DNA of 64,000 nucleotides from Mesomycoplasma dispar (GTDB lineage Bacteria; Bacillota_I; Bacilli_A; Mycoplasmatales; Metamycoplasmataceae): NCBI RefSeq assembly GCF_000941075.1, contig NZ_CP007229.1, positions 806,001 to 870,000 of the forward strand, read 5' to 3'. Shown piece by piece: positions 55,228 to 64,000 of this stretch (position 1 is its first letter; each line of letters starts with the position of its first letter). The notes under the pieces were generated by a model. It saw only the letters and a program-made list of their open reading frames with translations, ran no database searches and was not told where the DNA came from. The position numbers and the translations under genes were made by a program.

Positions 55228-57024
55228 TTAACCTTTAATTTCAACTGGAATTTTTAAATCTTTTAGAGTTTTAATAACATTTTGGTTAGAACCGCCATAA
55301 ACTATTCTAATTTTCTTAAGATCAATTCCGATAAAAGCTTCTTTTGAAATTTTTTCTAATGAATTTGGTAGGTGAATAATTTGTAAATTGCTTAAATTAT
55401 TAAAAGTAAAATCGGGAATTTCTGTAACCCCTTCGCTAATTTCAATTTCTTGAAGACTTTGGTTAAAAGAAAAAGTGTGAGGATCTAACTTGGCGTTTTT
55501 GGAGGTAACAACTTTTCCTTGAAAATTAAGCGGAACAAAAAGGATTTTGCTTAAATCATTATTATATAAAATTCCGCCAAAACTTCTAAATCAGTAATTA
55601 CCTGGTTCAACATCAATTTTTTCTAAATTTTTAGCACTTAAAGTAATTTTTTGATCTTCAATTGATTTCAGTGTTTTTGGTAAAAATATTGATTTTCTCT
55701 CATACTTTTCGGGAACTAAAATTAGTTTTGTAAAATCCTTATTGTATAAAAGTCCATCTTTTGAAGCAAAATAAGGATTTTCTTGGTCAACAACGATATT
55801 TTTAACATTAAAAGTTCCACTTTTGTATTCAATTTGTGAAACATTTTTGCTAACATATAATGTTTCTGTTTGTTTTAAAACTTCCTGCGAGATACCGACA
55901 ACTTTAAATTGATTGTTAATTTGTTCAATTGGTTTAACTTCTGAATTTGTACTAGAAAAAAGTGAAACACCTAAATTATATTCATATTTTTGTCCATTTT
56001 TTGAATAGTAAGTATCTAAAATCCGAAATGTTTTATGGTCTTTCGCAAATTCCTCATCAGTTCTTTGAAATTGCCCCCATGTTGGATCAGAGTGAAAATA
56101 TTCTTTACTTTTAGAATCATAGACTAAATTTCATTGGTGTGCACCGTATTTTGACCAACCAATTACAATTGAATTTTTAATGCCTATTGAATCTAGCATC
56201 GCTTTGTACAAATTTGAATATCCACCGCAAACGGCATAAAGAAAATCGATAACATCTGCGGGATTAATTGCTGGAATTTTGGTTAAATCATAGGCATATT
56301 TCACATTTTGATGAATTCAGTTAAAAATTGTTCTGATTTTAGATTCTTCATCTTTTTTCCCTTCTTTTTCTATTAATTTTCTAGTAAATTCGGCAACTTT
56401 TTGACGGTGTTTTTCCGTATAACCTTGAAATTGAAAAGGTTCTACATAATTTTGACCAACTAAATTCATAAAACTTCGAGCATTTTTATTTGAAATTAGG
56501 TTAGTTTCTCAATTTTGGTAGTCCCTTGCTTCAACTGGAACGTCGTTATTTTCTTCTTTCTTGAAGTTGCTAATCTCTAAATTAGGAGAATAATTAGCGG
56601 GAATTTCCGGTGCATTTTTGTAATTTTTTTTAATTTCGTTAAATAATTGTGAAAGTTTTTGAAAATTATTTTCGAAAAAATTATCACTTAATTTGCTATT
56701 ATTAATAGATTTTTGATATTCAATTTCATCAATAGTCGAATTTAATTTATCTTTCAAAGTTTCGTATTTTAATGACTTTAATTCATTAGTGACGAAATTT
56801 TTAATCACATCTTCAAGTTCTGAATATTTTTGCGAAAAATTTTTAACAACGTTTACTTGTTTTTCAATTTTATCAAACTTTTCTTCTTTTGAAAGATCTT
56901 TACTTTTTTCGATTTTAGAATCACTGTGATGATTGGTTTGCGAAAAATTTACCCCACAAGAAGTTAAAAGTACAAAACTTGAACTTAACAATATTAGAAA
57001 AGTTGGTTTTTTATAAATTTTCAT
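55228..57024 (-). CDS. Lipoprotein with transglutaminase-like domain and BspA-type leucine-rich repeats
   Basis: 598 aa. Lipobox LLTSC (Cys23), then a Lys/Glu-rich coiled-coil stalk (about 35-165). The transglutaminase-like domain has Cys266 in AVCGGYS, His296 in GAHQWN and Asp313 in HSDPTWG, a complete catalytic triad. The C-terminal 250 residues contain repeats of the LRR_5/BspA type (FLPKTLKSIEDQ, IHLPNSLEKISKEAF). Such surface proteins may modify or cleave peptides; this is inference. A 16-base T tract lies just upstream of a TATAAT, suggesting variable expression. Confidence 0.85.
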
Positions 57025-57081
57025 TTTTCCTCTATCTAACTTTCCTTTATCCGTATTAATAAAAAAGTGGTATCTATGAAA

Positions 57082-57107
57082 ATTATATACGAAAAAAAAA
57101 AAAAAAA
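57082..57107 (-). promoter_or_regulatory. Promoter with homopolymer in its spacer, upstream of the transglutaminase lipoprotein
   Basis: On the minus strand sixteen T (57107-57092) are followed by CGTA and TATAAT (57087-57082), 58 nt before the ATG at 57024. The tract occupies the region normally between -35 and -10. In M. hyorhinis vlp genes a homopolymer in this position switches expression by length change. The hexamer and tract are seen directly; switching is inference. Confidence 0.6.
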
Positions 57108-57118
57108 GATTTAAATTA

Positions 57119-57147
57119 ACAAAAACACACCTTTTAGAAGTGTGTTA
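57119..57147 (-). terminator. Terminator of glpK-glpF
   Basis: On the minus strand AACACAC and GTGTGTT form a 7-bp stem with a 9-nt loop, followed by more T. It lies about 75 nt past the glpF stop and before the homopolymer promoter of the lipoprotein gene. Confidence 0.65.
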
Positions 57148-57219
57148 AGCAAATTTTGTTGTTTGTAATAAGTTATTATTTCAAATTTTTTAAGCAAAAT
57201 GATAAACTTTTTTAGTTTT

Positions 57220-57966
57220 TTAAACTGCTAACGTAATTAAACCAAGAATAAGACCTGCTAAACTTGGAGCAATAATTGGGTTTCAAGCATAACTAAAACC
57301 TAAAATTTCTTTTCAATTTCCGACAGTTGCAAATTCTTTTCTTTTTTTCAAAATTAAAGTTGCAAACATAAAATAAACTAATCTTGGACCAAAATCACGA
57401 GCAGGATTGATTGCATAACCAGTTGAAGACCCAAGTGAAAGTCCAATTGAAAGCACAATTAGAGCAACAATTACTGGCCTCATTGTTGGAAATGATTTTT
57501 TTAATAGGAAAATTGTGCCTAGTAAAACAATAGTTCCGACAAATTCGTATAAAAAATTAGTTACATAAGATTTTTGATAAGCTGGACCAGTGTGATGACA
57601 AGATGCGATAACTTCGGCTTTTGTTTCTTTGATGTGAGGTCAATTTATCGTATTAAGAATCGTCTGCCCAAAAATTGCGCCTAAAATTTCAAAAGGAATT
57701 AACGCTAATAATTCCGCTTTTTTTTCACTAATAGCAAAAAATATTGAAACTGCAGGGTTTAAATGGGCAACTGATGCTGACGTAATTCCGTTTGAAACTA
57801 TAATTCCCAAAAGAACTCCAAGCGCTCAACCAAGGGCGATTACAATTCATTTTCCTGATTGATTTGCAAACATTTTAGTCGCATTCACACTATAATTTAC
57901 GCCATTCCCGAGTAAAATTAGCGTTGCAGTGCCGAGAAATTCAGCTAAAAAAAGGATACTTTCCAT
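57220..57966 (-). CDS. glpF: Glycerol uptake facilitator (aquaglyceroporin)
   Basis: Channel for glycerol, 248 aa, six membrane helices and two half-helices. The two NPA boxes are HLNPAVS and AINPARD, with Asp after the second, which is typical of glycerol-conducting members. Several Trp are TGA-coded. It follows glpK by 24 nt with a short AGAGG ribosome site and is probably in the same transcript. Together they deliver glycerol 3-phosphate to GlpO (53790-54950). Confidence 0.93.
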
Positions 57967-57990
57967 TTAATTTTTCCTCTATTTTTTCTT

Positions 57991-59523
57991 TTATTTAATA
58001 TCTTTTTTCCAGTTTAGTGTTTTTCTAACTGCTAAATTTCAGTTTGAAGTTAGACGAATAACTTTGTTTTGGTCAAATTTTGGGCTAAATGTTTTTTCAA
58101 TTTTTAAAACTTGCTTCAATTCAGCAACTGAATTTCAAAATTTAGCAAATAAACCAGCAAGAAAAGCGGCACCCATTGCTGTGGTTTCCGTATTTGTGGG
58201 TCTAAAAATTTCCAGTTGTGAAATTGATGACTGGAATTGCATTAGAAAATCGCTTTTTGAAGCTCCACCGTCAACTTTCATCACTGTAATTTTATGCCCT
58301 AAATCCGATTCCATTGCTTTAATTAAATCATTTGACTGAAAAGCAATTGATTCAAGCGTTGCTTTTATAATATGTTCTTTCCGACTACCTCTTTCGAGTC
58401 CAAAAATTGCTCCACGAGAATACGAATCTCAATAAGGTGCGCCAAGTCCGGTAAATGAAGGTACAACGACAACACTATGATCATTTTCGGCAACTTTTGA
58501 AATTAAAAAGTCGCTATCAGAAGAGTTTTCGATTAAACCAAGCCCGTCACGAAGTCATTGAATTGCCGCTCCGGCAACAAAAACTGATCCTTCAAGTGCG
58601 TATTCAACTGGATTATCACCAATTTGTCATGCAATTGTTGTTAATAGATTATTTTTTGAACGAATTAATTTTTCACCGGTATTAACAAGGGTAAAACATC
58701 CTGTTCCATAGGTATTTTTTACCATTCCAACTTCGGTGCAAAGTTGCCCGAATAAAGCAGATTGCTGATCGCCAATTACAGCATAAATTGGTACTTGACC
58801 TTTTGCATTAATTGACCATAAATTTGGATCAACAATTCCATAATCAGAAGCAGAAGGAAGAACTTTTGGAAGAATTTCACTAGGAATTTCTAGTAATTCA
58901 AGGATTTTTTGGTCTCATTTTTTCGCTTTAATGTCAAATAACATTGTTCTTGAAGCATTAGAAACATCAGTTGCATGCACTTTCCCGTTGGTTAATTTTC
59001 AAACAAGTCAGCTATCAATTGTTCCTGCTAAAAGATTACCTTTTGCTAAAACATTCTGTGCTTTAGGGACGTTTTTTAAAATCCATCTGATTTTTGTTGC
59101 ACTAAAATAAGGGTTTATAATTAAACCGGTTGTTTCTTTTATATAATTTTCATAACCTTGCTGAATTAATTCATCACAAAAATCGCTTGTTCGACGGTCT
59201 TGTCAAACAATCGCGTTATAAACGGGTTCGCCGGTTGATTTATCCCATAAAACAACGGTTTCACGTTGGTTTGTAAGACCTAAAGCAACAAAATCATCAG
59301 ATTTTAGGTTCGCTTTTGTTTTTGCGGCTTGCATTGTATAAAGTTGGGTGTTCCAAATTTCGTTTGCATCGTGTTCAACTCAACCTGATTGTGGAAAATG
59401 TTGTTGAAACTCTTTCTGAACAAGCGATACAACTTGTCCTTTTTTGTCAAAAATTAAACTACGGCAAGATGTAGTTCCAGAATCAAGCGTAATTACGTAT
59501 TTTTCATCAATATTTTTGTGCAT
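57991..59523 (-). CDS. glpK: Glycerol kinase
   Basis: Phosphorylates glycerol to glycerol 3-phosphate, 510 aa. FGGY-family motifs: [14 protein letters not shown] near the N-terminus (phosphate loop), [39 protein letters not shown], and GLGAPYWDSYSRG. Full length. The ATG is at 59523 with AAAGGA about 8 nt upstream. The predicted promoter sits inside a 16-bp inverted repeat immediately upstream. It starts the glpKF transcript. Confidence 0.95.
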
Positions 59524-59541
59524 TTCCAAGTGTCCTTTCAA

Positions 59542-59582
59542 TTTTTTATTCATTAAAATTATAACATTTAATGAATAAAAAA
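59542..59582 (-). promoter_or_regulatory. glpKF promoter enclosed in a perfect 16-bp inverted repeat
   Basis: Arms 59542-59557 and 59567-59582 are exact inverted complements (TTTTTTATTCATTAAA). The 9-nt loop between them reads TGTTATAAT on the minus strand, an extended -10 box. It lies 19 nt upstream of the glpK ATG. A regulator bound to the arms would cover the -10, so this is a strong operator candidate. Confidence 0.65.
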
Positions 59583-59717
59583 GCCCAGAAAAAACATAGG
59601 TTTGAACAGTTTATGAATTTTTTTAAATTAATTCTATATTTTCACAATAATCTTAAAAATTTATTATTTTTTTATAAAAATATTTAATAAAATTTTTTTT
59701 ATGATAAAATTTATAAA

Positions 59718-59803
59718 TTGGTAAACAGGGGTGTCCATTTTTTGGGCTGAGAAAAACTCTTATTAGTTGACCTAGATAATGCTAGCGTAACGAGTTTGTC
59801 ATT
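59718..59803 (+). ncRNA. TPP (thiamine pyrophosphate) riboswitch
   Basis: Carries the THI-element core in order: AGGGGTGTCC (P2 strand), CTGAGA at 59747-59752, a short P3, then GACCTAGATAATGCTAGCG and TAACGAG, matching the consensus ACCTGATCTGGATAATGCCAGCG. P1 is closed by AAAC (59723-59726) and GTTT (59794-59797). Located in the leader of a p37-type thiamine ABC operon. A segment at 59827-59840 can pair with the P1/P2 strand, a possible expression platform. Confidence 0.88.
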
Positions 59804-59865
59804 TTTCTTGAATATATCGTCATAAAACACCTTGGTTTACTAATTTTTTAAAAGGAAATTGGTTT

Positions 59866-61158
59866 ATGATGGTGAAAACAAAAAGTTTTAATTTCAAAAA
59901 AAAAGAATTTTTAAAAAAAATTCTTTTTTCGTCATCGTTTTTATTTAGTTCTGTATTTTTCGTTGCCGCCGGCTGCGCAACACAAACTGTAGACAAAAAC
60001 CCAGGGAACGGGGACCGAAAAACTCCAGGAACAACGACTAATTTAGCAAAAAGTTGAGATACAAAAGTAAATCTTGGTTTAGGTCAAAGTTGATTTGATG
60101 CAAAATCTAAAGATCCAAACCGTGTGACTAAATTCACAGAAAATTTGAAAGCTGAATTTGATAAATTAAAAAATGCAAATCCAGAAACAAAAGATTTACC
60201 AGATGTTAATTTTGATTTTGTTGGGATTGATGATTCAAAAACTAAAATTTCCCAACTTAAATCATCTGATAATTCTGACAACGCTATTGATTTTGCAATC
60301 GTTGATGCCACGACCACAATTGAAGACGACCGTGAAAAAGAACTTTATAACGGACTTCAAACTTTAACTTGAGCATTTAAAAACACAGCGGACAAACCAA
60401 CTTTTTATCAGGATGGAACAGAAAGCGATCCTTTGCGCAAATCTGCAAAAGAATTAAGCGATCTTTTTAACAAAAATCCTTATAATGAATGATCAAGCAA
60501 AAATAATGACCCACAAAAATGAGACGGAATCGCCTATCGATTTTTATACGACGAATCAAATCCGCGCCGGATAATTTCTTATTATCGAGGAATGATTATG
60601 ATTTCAGGTGATGATAAAACTCGTCAAGAAATTAAAAAAGCCTGAAATGAAAAAGATTGAGAAAAATTCCGTAATTTTGGAATTATCCACGGAAAATTAA
60701 CTTCAGCTGGTAAATTCAAAATGCAAAACTTTATTATAAAAAAGCATTTTGGTGATAAATTTAAAGCAAAAAGTCTTAATGAAGATAGAACAAATCACAC
60801 TGAAAAATATCTTCAGGGCGATGGTTTTACAATTGGGCAAGATCCAAAATATAAAATTGCTTTCGATGATGAAGCTTCTTTTGCTTGAACCGAAAATAAA
60901 AAGGACGGAAAACAATATCATTCAACTGAAAATAACGGAAAAGTTGAAATTCTCATGGTAACCAACCCAGCTTCATATGATGTTGGATCGTTCCGCCCAA
61001 CTTTTAATAAAACTCAAGCTGATATGATTTCCGAAGCTTTTGTAAATCTTGCAAAAAACGGAAAAGATGCATACGGACCAAATGTTGGTTATAATGGATA
61101 TAGAAAAATAGATCAAACTGATCCAGAATTCCGTAAAATATATGCAGAATCAAACTAA
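59866..61158 (+). CDS. p37: Thiamine-type ABC substrate-binding lipoprotein (p37 homologue)
   Basis: 430 aa, lipobox FVAAGC (Cys37). It follows the plan of M. hyorhinis p37/Cypl, an extracytoplasmic thiamine-pyrophosphate-binding protein: KVNLGLGQSW start, FDFVGIDDSKTKISQL, DFAIVDATT, YYRGMIMI, and a C-terminal GSFRPTFNKTQADMISEAF. Expressed behind a TPP riboswitch, which fits. The ribosome site AAAAGG is 11 nt before ATG. The end overlaps the ATPase gene by 17 nt. Confidence 0.9.
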
Positions 61159-61912
61159 AAGTTTATGTCTAACTTTTAAAGATTTTTCGTTTAGACATAA
61201 CAAAAACGGTAAAAATTTAGTTAATAACCTTAATTTTGAACTTTGTAACGGGGATATTTTGTTCATAATTGGACCAAGTGGACAAGGTAAATCATCGTTT
61301 TTTCTAGCGCTTTTTCAGCATATTTTTGCATCAGGACAATTGGTTTGACAAGGGAAAAATTTATTAGAAGAATCAAAAATATCTAAAAAAAAGTTCGCCA
61401 GGTCAATTGGTTATCTAACACAAACGCCGACTTCGATTAATTTTCAAAGCGTTTATGCAAATTTAGTGAAAAATTTGCCAACTTATAGAAACACTTTTTA
61501 TAAGTTATTTGCAGTCGCAACGAAAAATCAACGTTTACAAATTATTGACATTCTGTCTCAATTAGGGCTTAGTGAAAAAGTTTATTCGATTTTTCAAGAT
61601 TTATCAGGCGGACAACAGCAACGCGTAGAAATTGCAAAACTTATGCTCCAAAACCCAAAAATTATTCTAGCAGATGAACCAACTTCGGCACTTGATCCAA
61701 AAACCGCTGCAAAAATTATCGATTTAATCATTCAATTTGGAAAAAAAAATAACTCAATTTCACTAATTATTTCTCATAATATTTTTTTAGTAAAAAATTA
61801 TAATGAAAAAATTTTGCTCATTAACGAAGGTAAAGGGAAATTTTTTAACTCTTTTTCAGAAATTGATGAAAATGAAATCCAACTAATTTTTGGTGAGGAA
61901 AATAGTGAATAA
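61142..61912 (+). CDS. p29: Thiamine-type ABC transporter ATPase (p29 homologue)
   Basis: 256 aa, energises the p37 system. Walker A GPSGQGKSS, Q-loop GYLTQTPTSINF, signature LSGGQQQRVEIAK, Walker B ILADEPTSALDPKT and H-loop His in LIISHN are all present. Relation to the phosphonate (PhnC) ATPase group is visible. Overlaps the p37-like gene by 17 nt and the permease by 8 nt, so the three are co-expressed. Confidence 0.93.
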
Positions 61913-63611
61913 TTTACTTTCAAACAAACCTTATCAAAAGTTTAAAAAATCAAAAATTATCCTATTTTCGATCTTTGTTATTTTATTTATTGTTTCGTTT
62001 TATTCGATTTATTCAAAAATTAATACTAACGGTTGAAAAGTTTTCCAAAGAAACCTGAATGATTTATTTGGTTTTTCGAACACTCACCCTTATTATAGTG
62101 ATTCAATTTTTGTTTTAAGTTTACGATTCTTGTGAACAACAATCAAATACACGATCGTGGGGACTTTTTTTGGGACAATTATTGCGTTTTTTACAGCACT
62201 TTTTAGTTCGCAATTTGTTAGGAATAAGTTTATAAAAAGTTTTATTTGGTGAATTATTATAATTCTAAAGTGCTTTCCAATACCTTTTGTAATCGATCCT
62301 TTTCGACTAATTTTTACTAAAAAATTAGCAGCAGTTTTAATTATTTTTTGATTTACTTGAATTTGATTACACCGTTATTTCTACTCCTTTCTAAATGCGC
62401 TTGATCTAAATGCTTATCAAAAATCAATTATGAAAGGTCAAAATCGATTTTTTGCTTTTAAAAATGAAATTTTACCATTTGTAGTCAATAAATTTTTTGG
62501 TCTGTTTTTGTTTAGTTTTGAAGCAAATGTTCGTTGAACCACCATTATTTCTGCAACTGGAGTTATTGGAATTGGAGTTTTAATCAACGACGGAATTCAA
62601 AATCCTGCATTGGGCTGAAATATCGTTGGAATTCCGCTTGCCGTTCTCCTGTTTTTTGCGATTGTTCTTGAATTTTTAATTATTTTTTTTAATAAGTTTA
62701 TTTTGCATAAAAAATCGGTTAAAATTCAGCAAAAAAATTCGTTCAACTTATGAATTAAAACTAATTATGACCGTGTTTTAAAGACTTTTTTTGCAATTTT
62801 TGTTCTAATTTTGATTGCTATTAGCCTTAGTGATATTCAAAATTGAACAATAAACACTCATCAAGTTAAACGATTTTTTAATTCACTGTTTGTTTTTGAT
62901 TGAGGTTTCTTTTCGCTCGGAAAACTAGACAATCCACTTTATATGATTTGGGGACTTTTTGCCCAAATTATCGTTTGCATTGGTGTGATCGCTATTGTCT
63001 CAATTTTTTTAGCAATCATGGCAAACGAAAGGTTAAATCACTGATCTAGATGATTAAGTTATAAATTTTTACTAAATCTTTTTCGAATAATTCCGTCAGT
63101 TGTTATCTTTTATCTTTTTGTTAACTTCGCAATTAGCCCGATTTTGTGAGTGACGATTTTAGTTGGAGTTAATAATGGAATAATGATGGCAAAAAAATTG
63201 AACGAAACAATAAATTCGATTGATTGACAAAAATATAAACTTTTGCGATTACAGCAATGGAGTAAATCAAAAACAATAATTCACTACGTTTTACCTTCAA
63301 TTTCTAACGAATATTTTAAATATTTAGCGGTTGAAATTTCAAATTCAGTGCATGATTTACTACTTTATGGAATTTTCGGCGGTTCACTACTAGGTTTAAA
63401 AATTTCTATACTTTCGCAAACCGGAATTTCAGGTGATAGAAACGGTTTTTTTACTTATTCTTGAATTGCTTGATTTTTAATTTTAGTAGTTGAAATAACT
63501 TTAGTAGCCATTGAAAAAAGATATTTCACAAAATTTGTGCATTTTATCTTAAAAACTCGAAACATTTTACTCAATAAATTTCTAAAAAAGCCTTTTTCTA
63601 AATTTTTCTAA
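61905..63611 (+). CDS. p69: Thiamine-type ABC transporter permease (p69 homologue)
   Basis: 568 aa, double the usual PhnE-type permease length, with two halves of about six membrane helices each. The two coupling motifs are seen as LNAYQKSIMKGQN and, in the second half, LRLQQWSKSKTIIHYVLPS. The start is GTG at 61905 with GGTGAGG upstream, inside the ATPase end. Many Trp are TGA-coded. Ends at TAA 63609-63611. Confidence 0.9.
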
Positions 63612-63643
63612 TTAATTACTTTTTGATTACTTTTTAAGAATAT

Positions 63644-63690
63644 AAAACAAGAAAACATTACAGGTTTTCTTGTTTTTTTATTTTTTTACG
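63644..63690 (+). terminator. Terminator of the p37 operon
   Basis: AAAACAAGAAAAC at 63644-63656 and GTTTTCTTGTTTT at 63664-63676 form a 13-bp stem with a 7-nt loop, followed by TTTATTTTTTT. Lies 33 nt past the permease stop. Confidence 0.85.
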
Positions 63691-63722
63691 GAAAACAACC
63701 TTCAAAAATTAAATTTGAATAA

Positions 63723-64000
63723 ATGAGAAAAGCACAAATTATTAGCCTAATTGTTTTAGTTGGAGCATTAAGTGGTTTTGCCTATTTAACTTATAAACTT
63801 CAACCACATATCACACAAACCAAGCAAATAGCAATCACAATTTTGAACGGAGTGCGTAATCCAGGTACTAAATTTTTTGACTATGGTATAAATTGGCGGA
63901 AAGTTTTTACCGAATTTGATGTAATTCGTGGTTATGATATTGGAAAATACAACCTTGATTCAGAAGTGACGACTGACCAAAAAGTTGAATTAAAACCGAT
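63723..64000 (+). CDS. ComEA/SLBB-like protein, N-terminal part
   Basis: Visible 92 residues. One N-terminal membrane helix (about 4-25), followed by AITILNGVRNPGTKFF and a hydrophobic-acidic stretch ending KYNLDSEV, which resembles the SLBB domain of competence protein ComEA (VxGaVxxPGxY). Runs off the window. A ComEC-type channel gene would be expected next if the call is right. No lipobox. Confidence 0.5.
   Translation, partial: MRKAQIISLIVLVGALSGFAYLTYKLQPHITQTKQIAITILNGVRNPGTKFFDYGINWRKVFTEFDVIRGYDIGKYNLDSEVTTDQKVELKP

Noticed and set aside
1-64000. tRNA, rRNA and oriC signals
   Set aside because: No cloverleaf-like sequence, rRNA segment or DnaA-box cluster was recognised in the intergenic regions; a tRNAscan run would be decisive.

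Overview
The window comes from a mollicute chromosome of the Mycoplasma hyopneumoniae group (Mesomycoplasma). The DNA is very AT-rich, and almost every long gene is interrupted by TGA codons at conserved tryptophan positions, so TGA must be read as Trp (genetic code 4). All gene ends below use that code. Group-typical content includes a p37/p29/p69-type thiamine ABC operon, a glycerol-3-phosphate oxidase with glpK and glpF, lipoproteins with mycoplasma lipoboxes, and PTS-based sugar uptake. I cannot fix the species.

Layout. 1-2023: hsdM plus the 5' part of hsdS (type I restriction-modification, minus strand). 2299-3714: a lipoprotein. 3847-7452: nagB, a PTS EIICB, a class II aldolase and a small membrane protein (plus strand), an amino-sugar catabolic unit whose deacetylase nagA lies convergently at 13976-15124. 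7760-12374: a decayed small secreted peptide that looks like a lactococcin 972-type bacteriocin, a 629-aa anchored protein, and a fused ATPase-permease, followed by signal peptidase I. 13640-13924: a degraded relative of the tandem family described below. 15351-24663: a carbohydrate ABC importer operon (membrane protein, binding lipoprotein, membrane protein, coiled-coil MalF-like permease with an apparent frameshift, MalG-like permease, ATPase, membrane protein). 25063-29424: dihydrolipoamide dehydrogenase, a fusion of a nucleotidyltransferase-like domain and an M42 peptidase-like domain, and a multi-pass transporter.

29549-44248 is the most unusual region. Seven head-to-tail copies (about 1.92 kb period) of a gene for a 590-613-aa protein with no signal peptide or membrane segment fill 13.4 kb. 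They lie directly downstream of, and translationally overlap, a 412-aa membrane-anchored protein gene. A fragment related to that membrane protein sits at the far end of the array. The copies show mosaic variation at a few short blocks.

44389-53719 is largely housekeeping: gpmI, a UPF0154 protein, rnhC, a superfamily 1 helicase, a catalytic-cysteine-less EIIB-like membrane protein, trpS, thrS and a small membrane protein. 53790-59523 is a glycerol cluster (glpO; glpK-glpF) flanking a lipoprotein with transglutaminase and leucine-rich-repeat domains, whose predicted promoter abuts a 16-nt homopolymer. 59718-63611 is a TPP-riboswitch-controlled thiamine-type ABC operon. The last 278 bases begin a gene with a ComEA/SLBB-like N-terminus.

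No tRNA, rRNA, CRISPR array or complete insertion sequence was seen.
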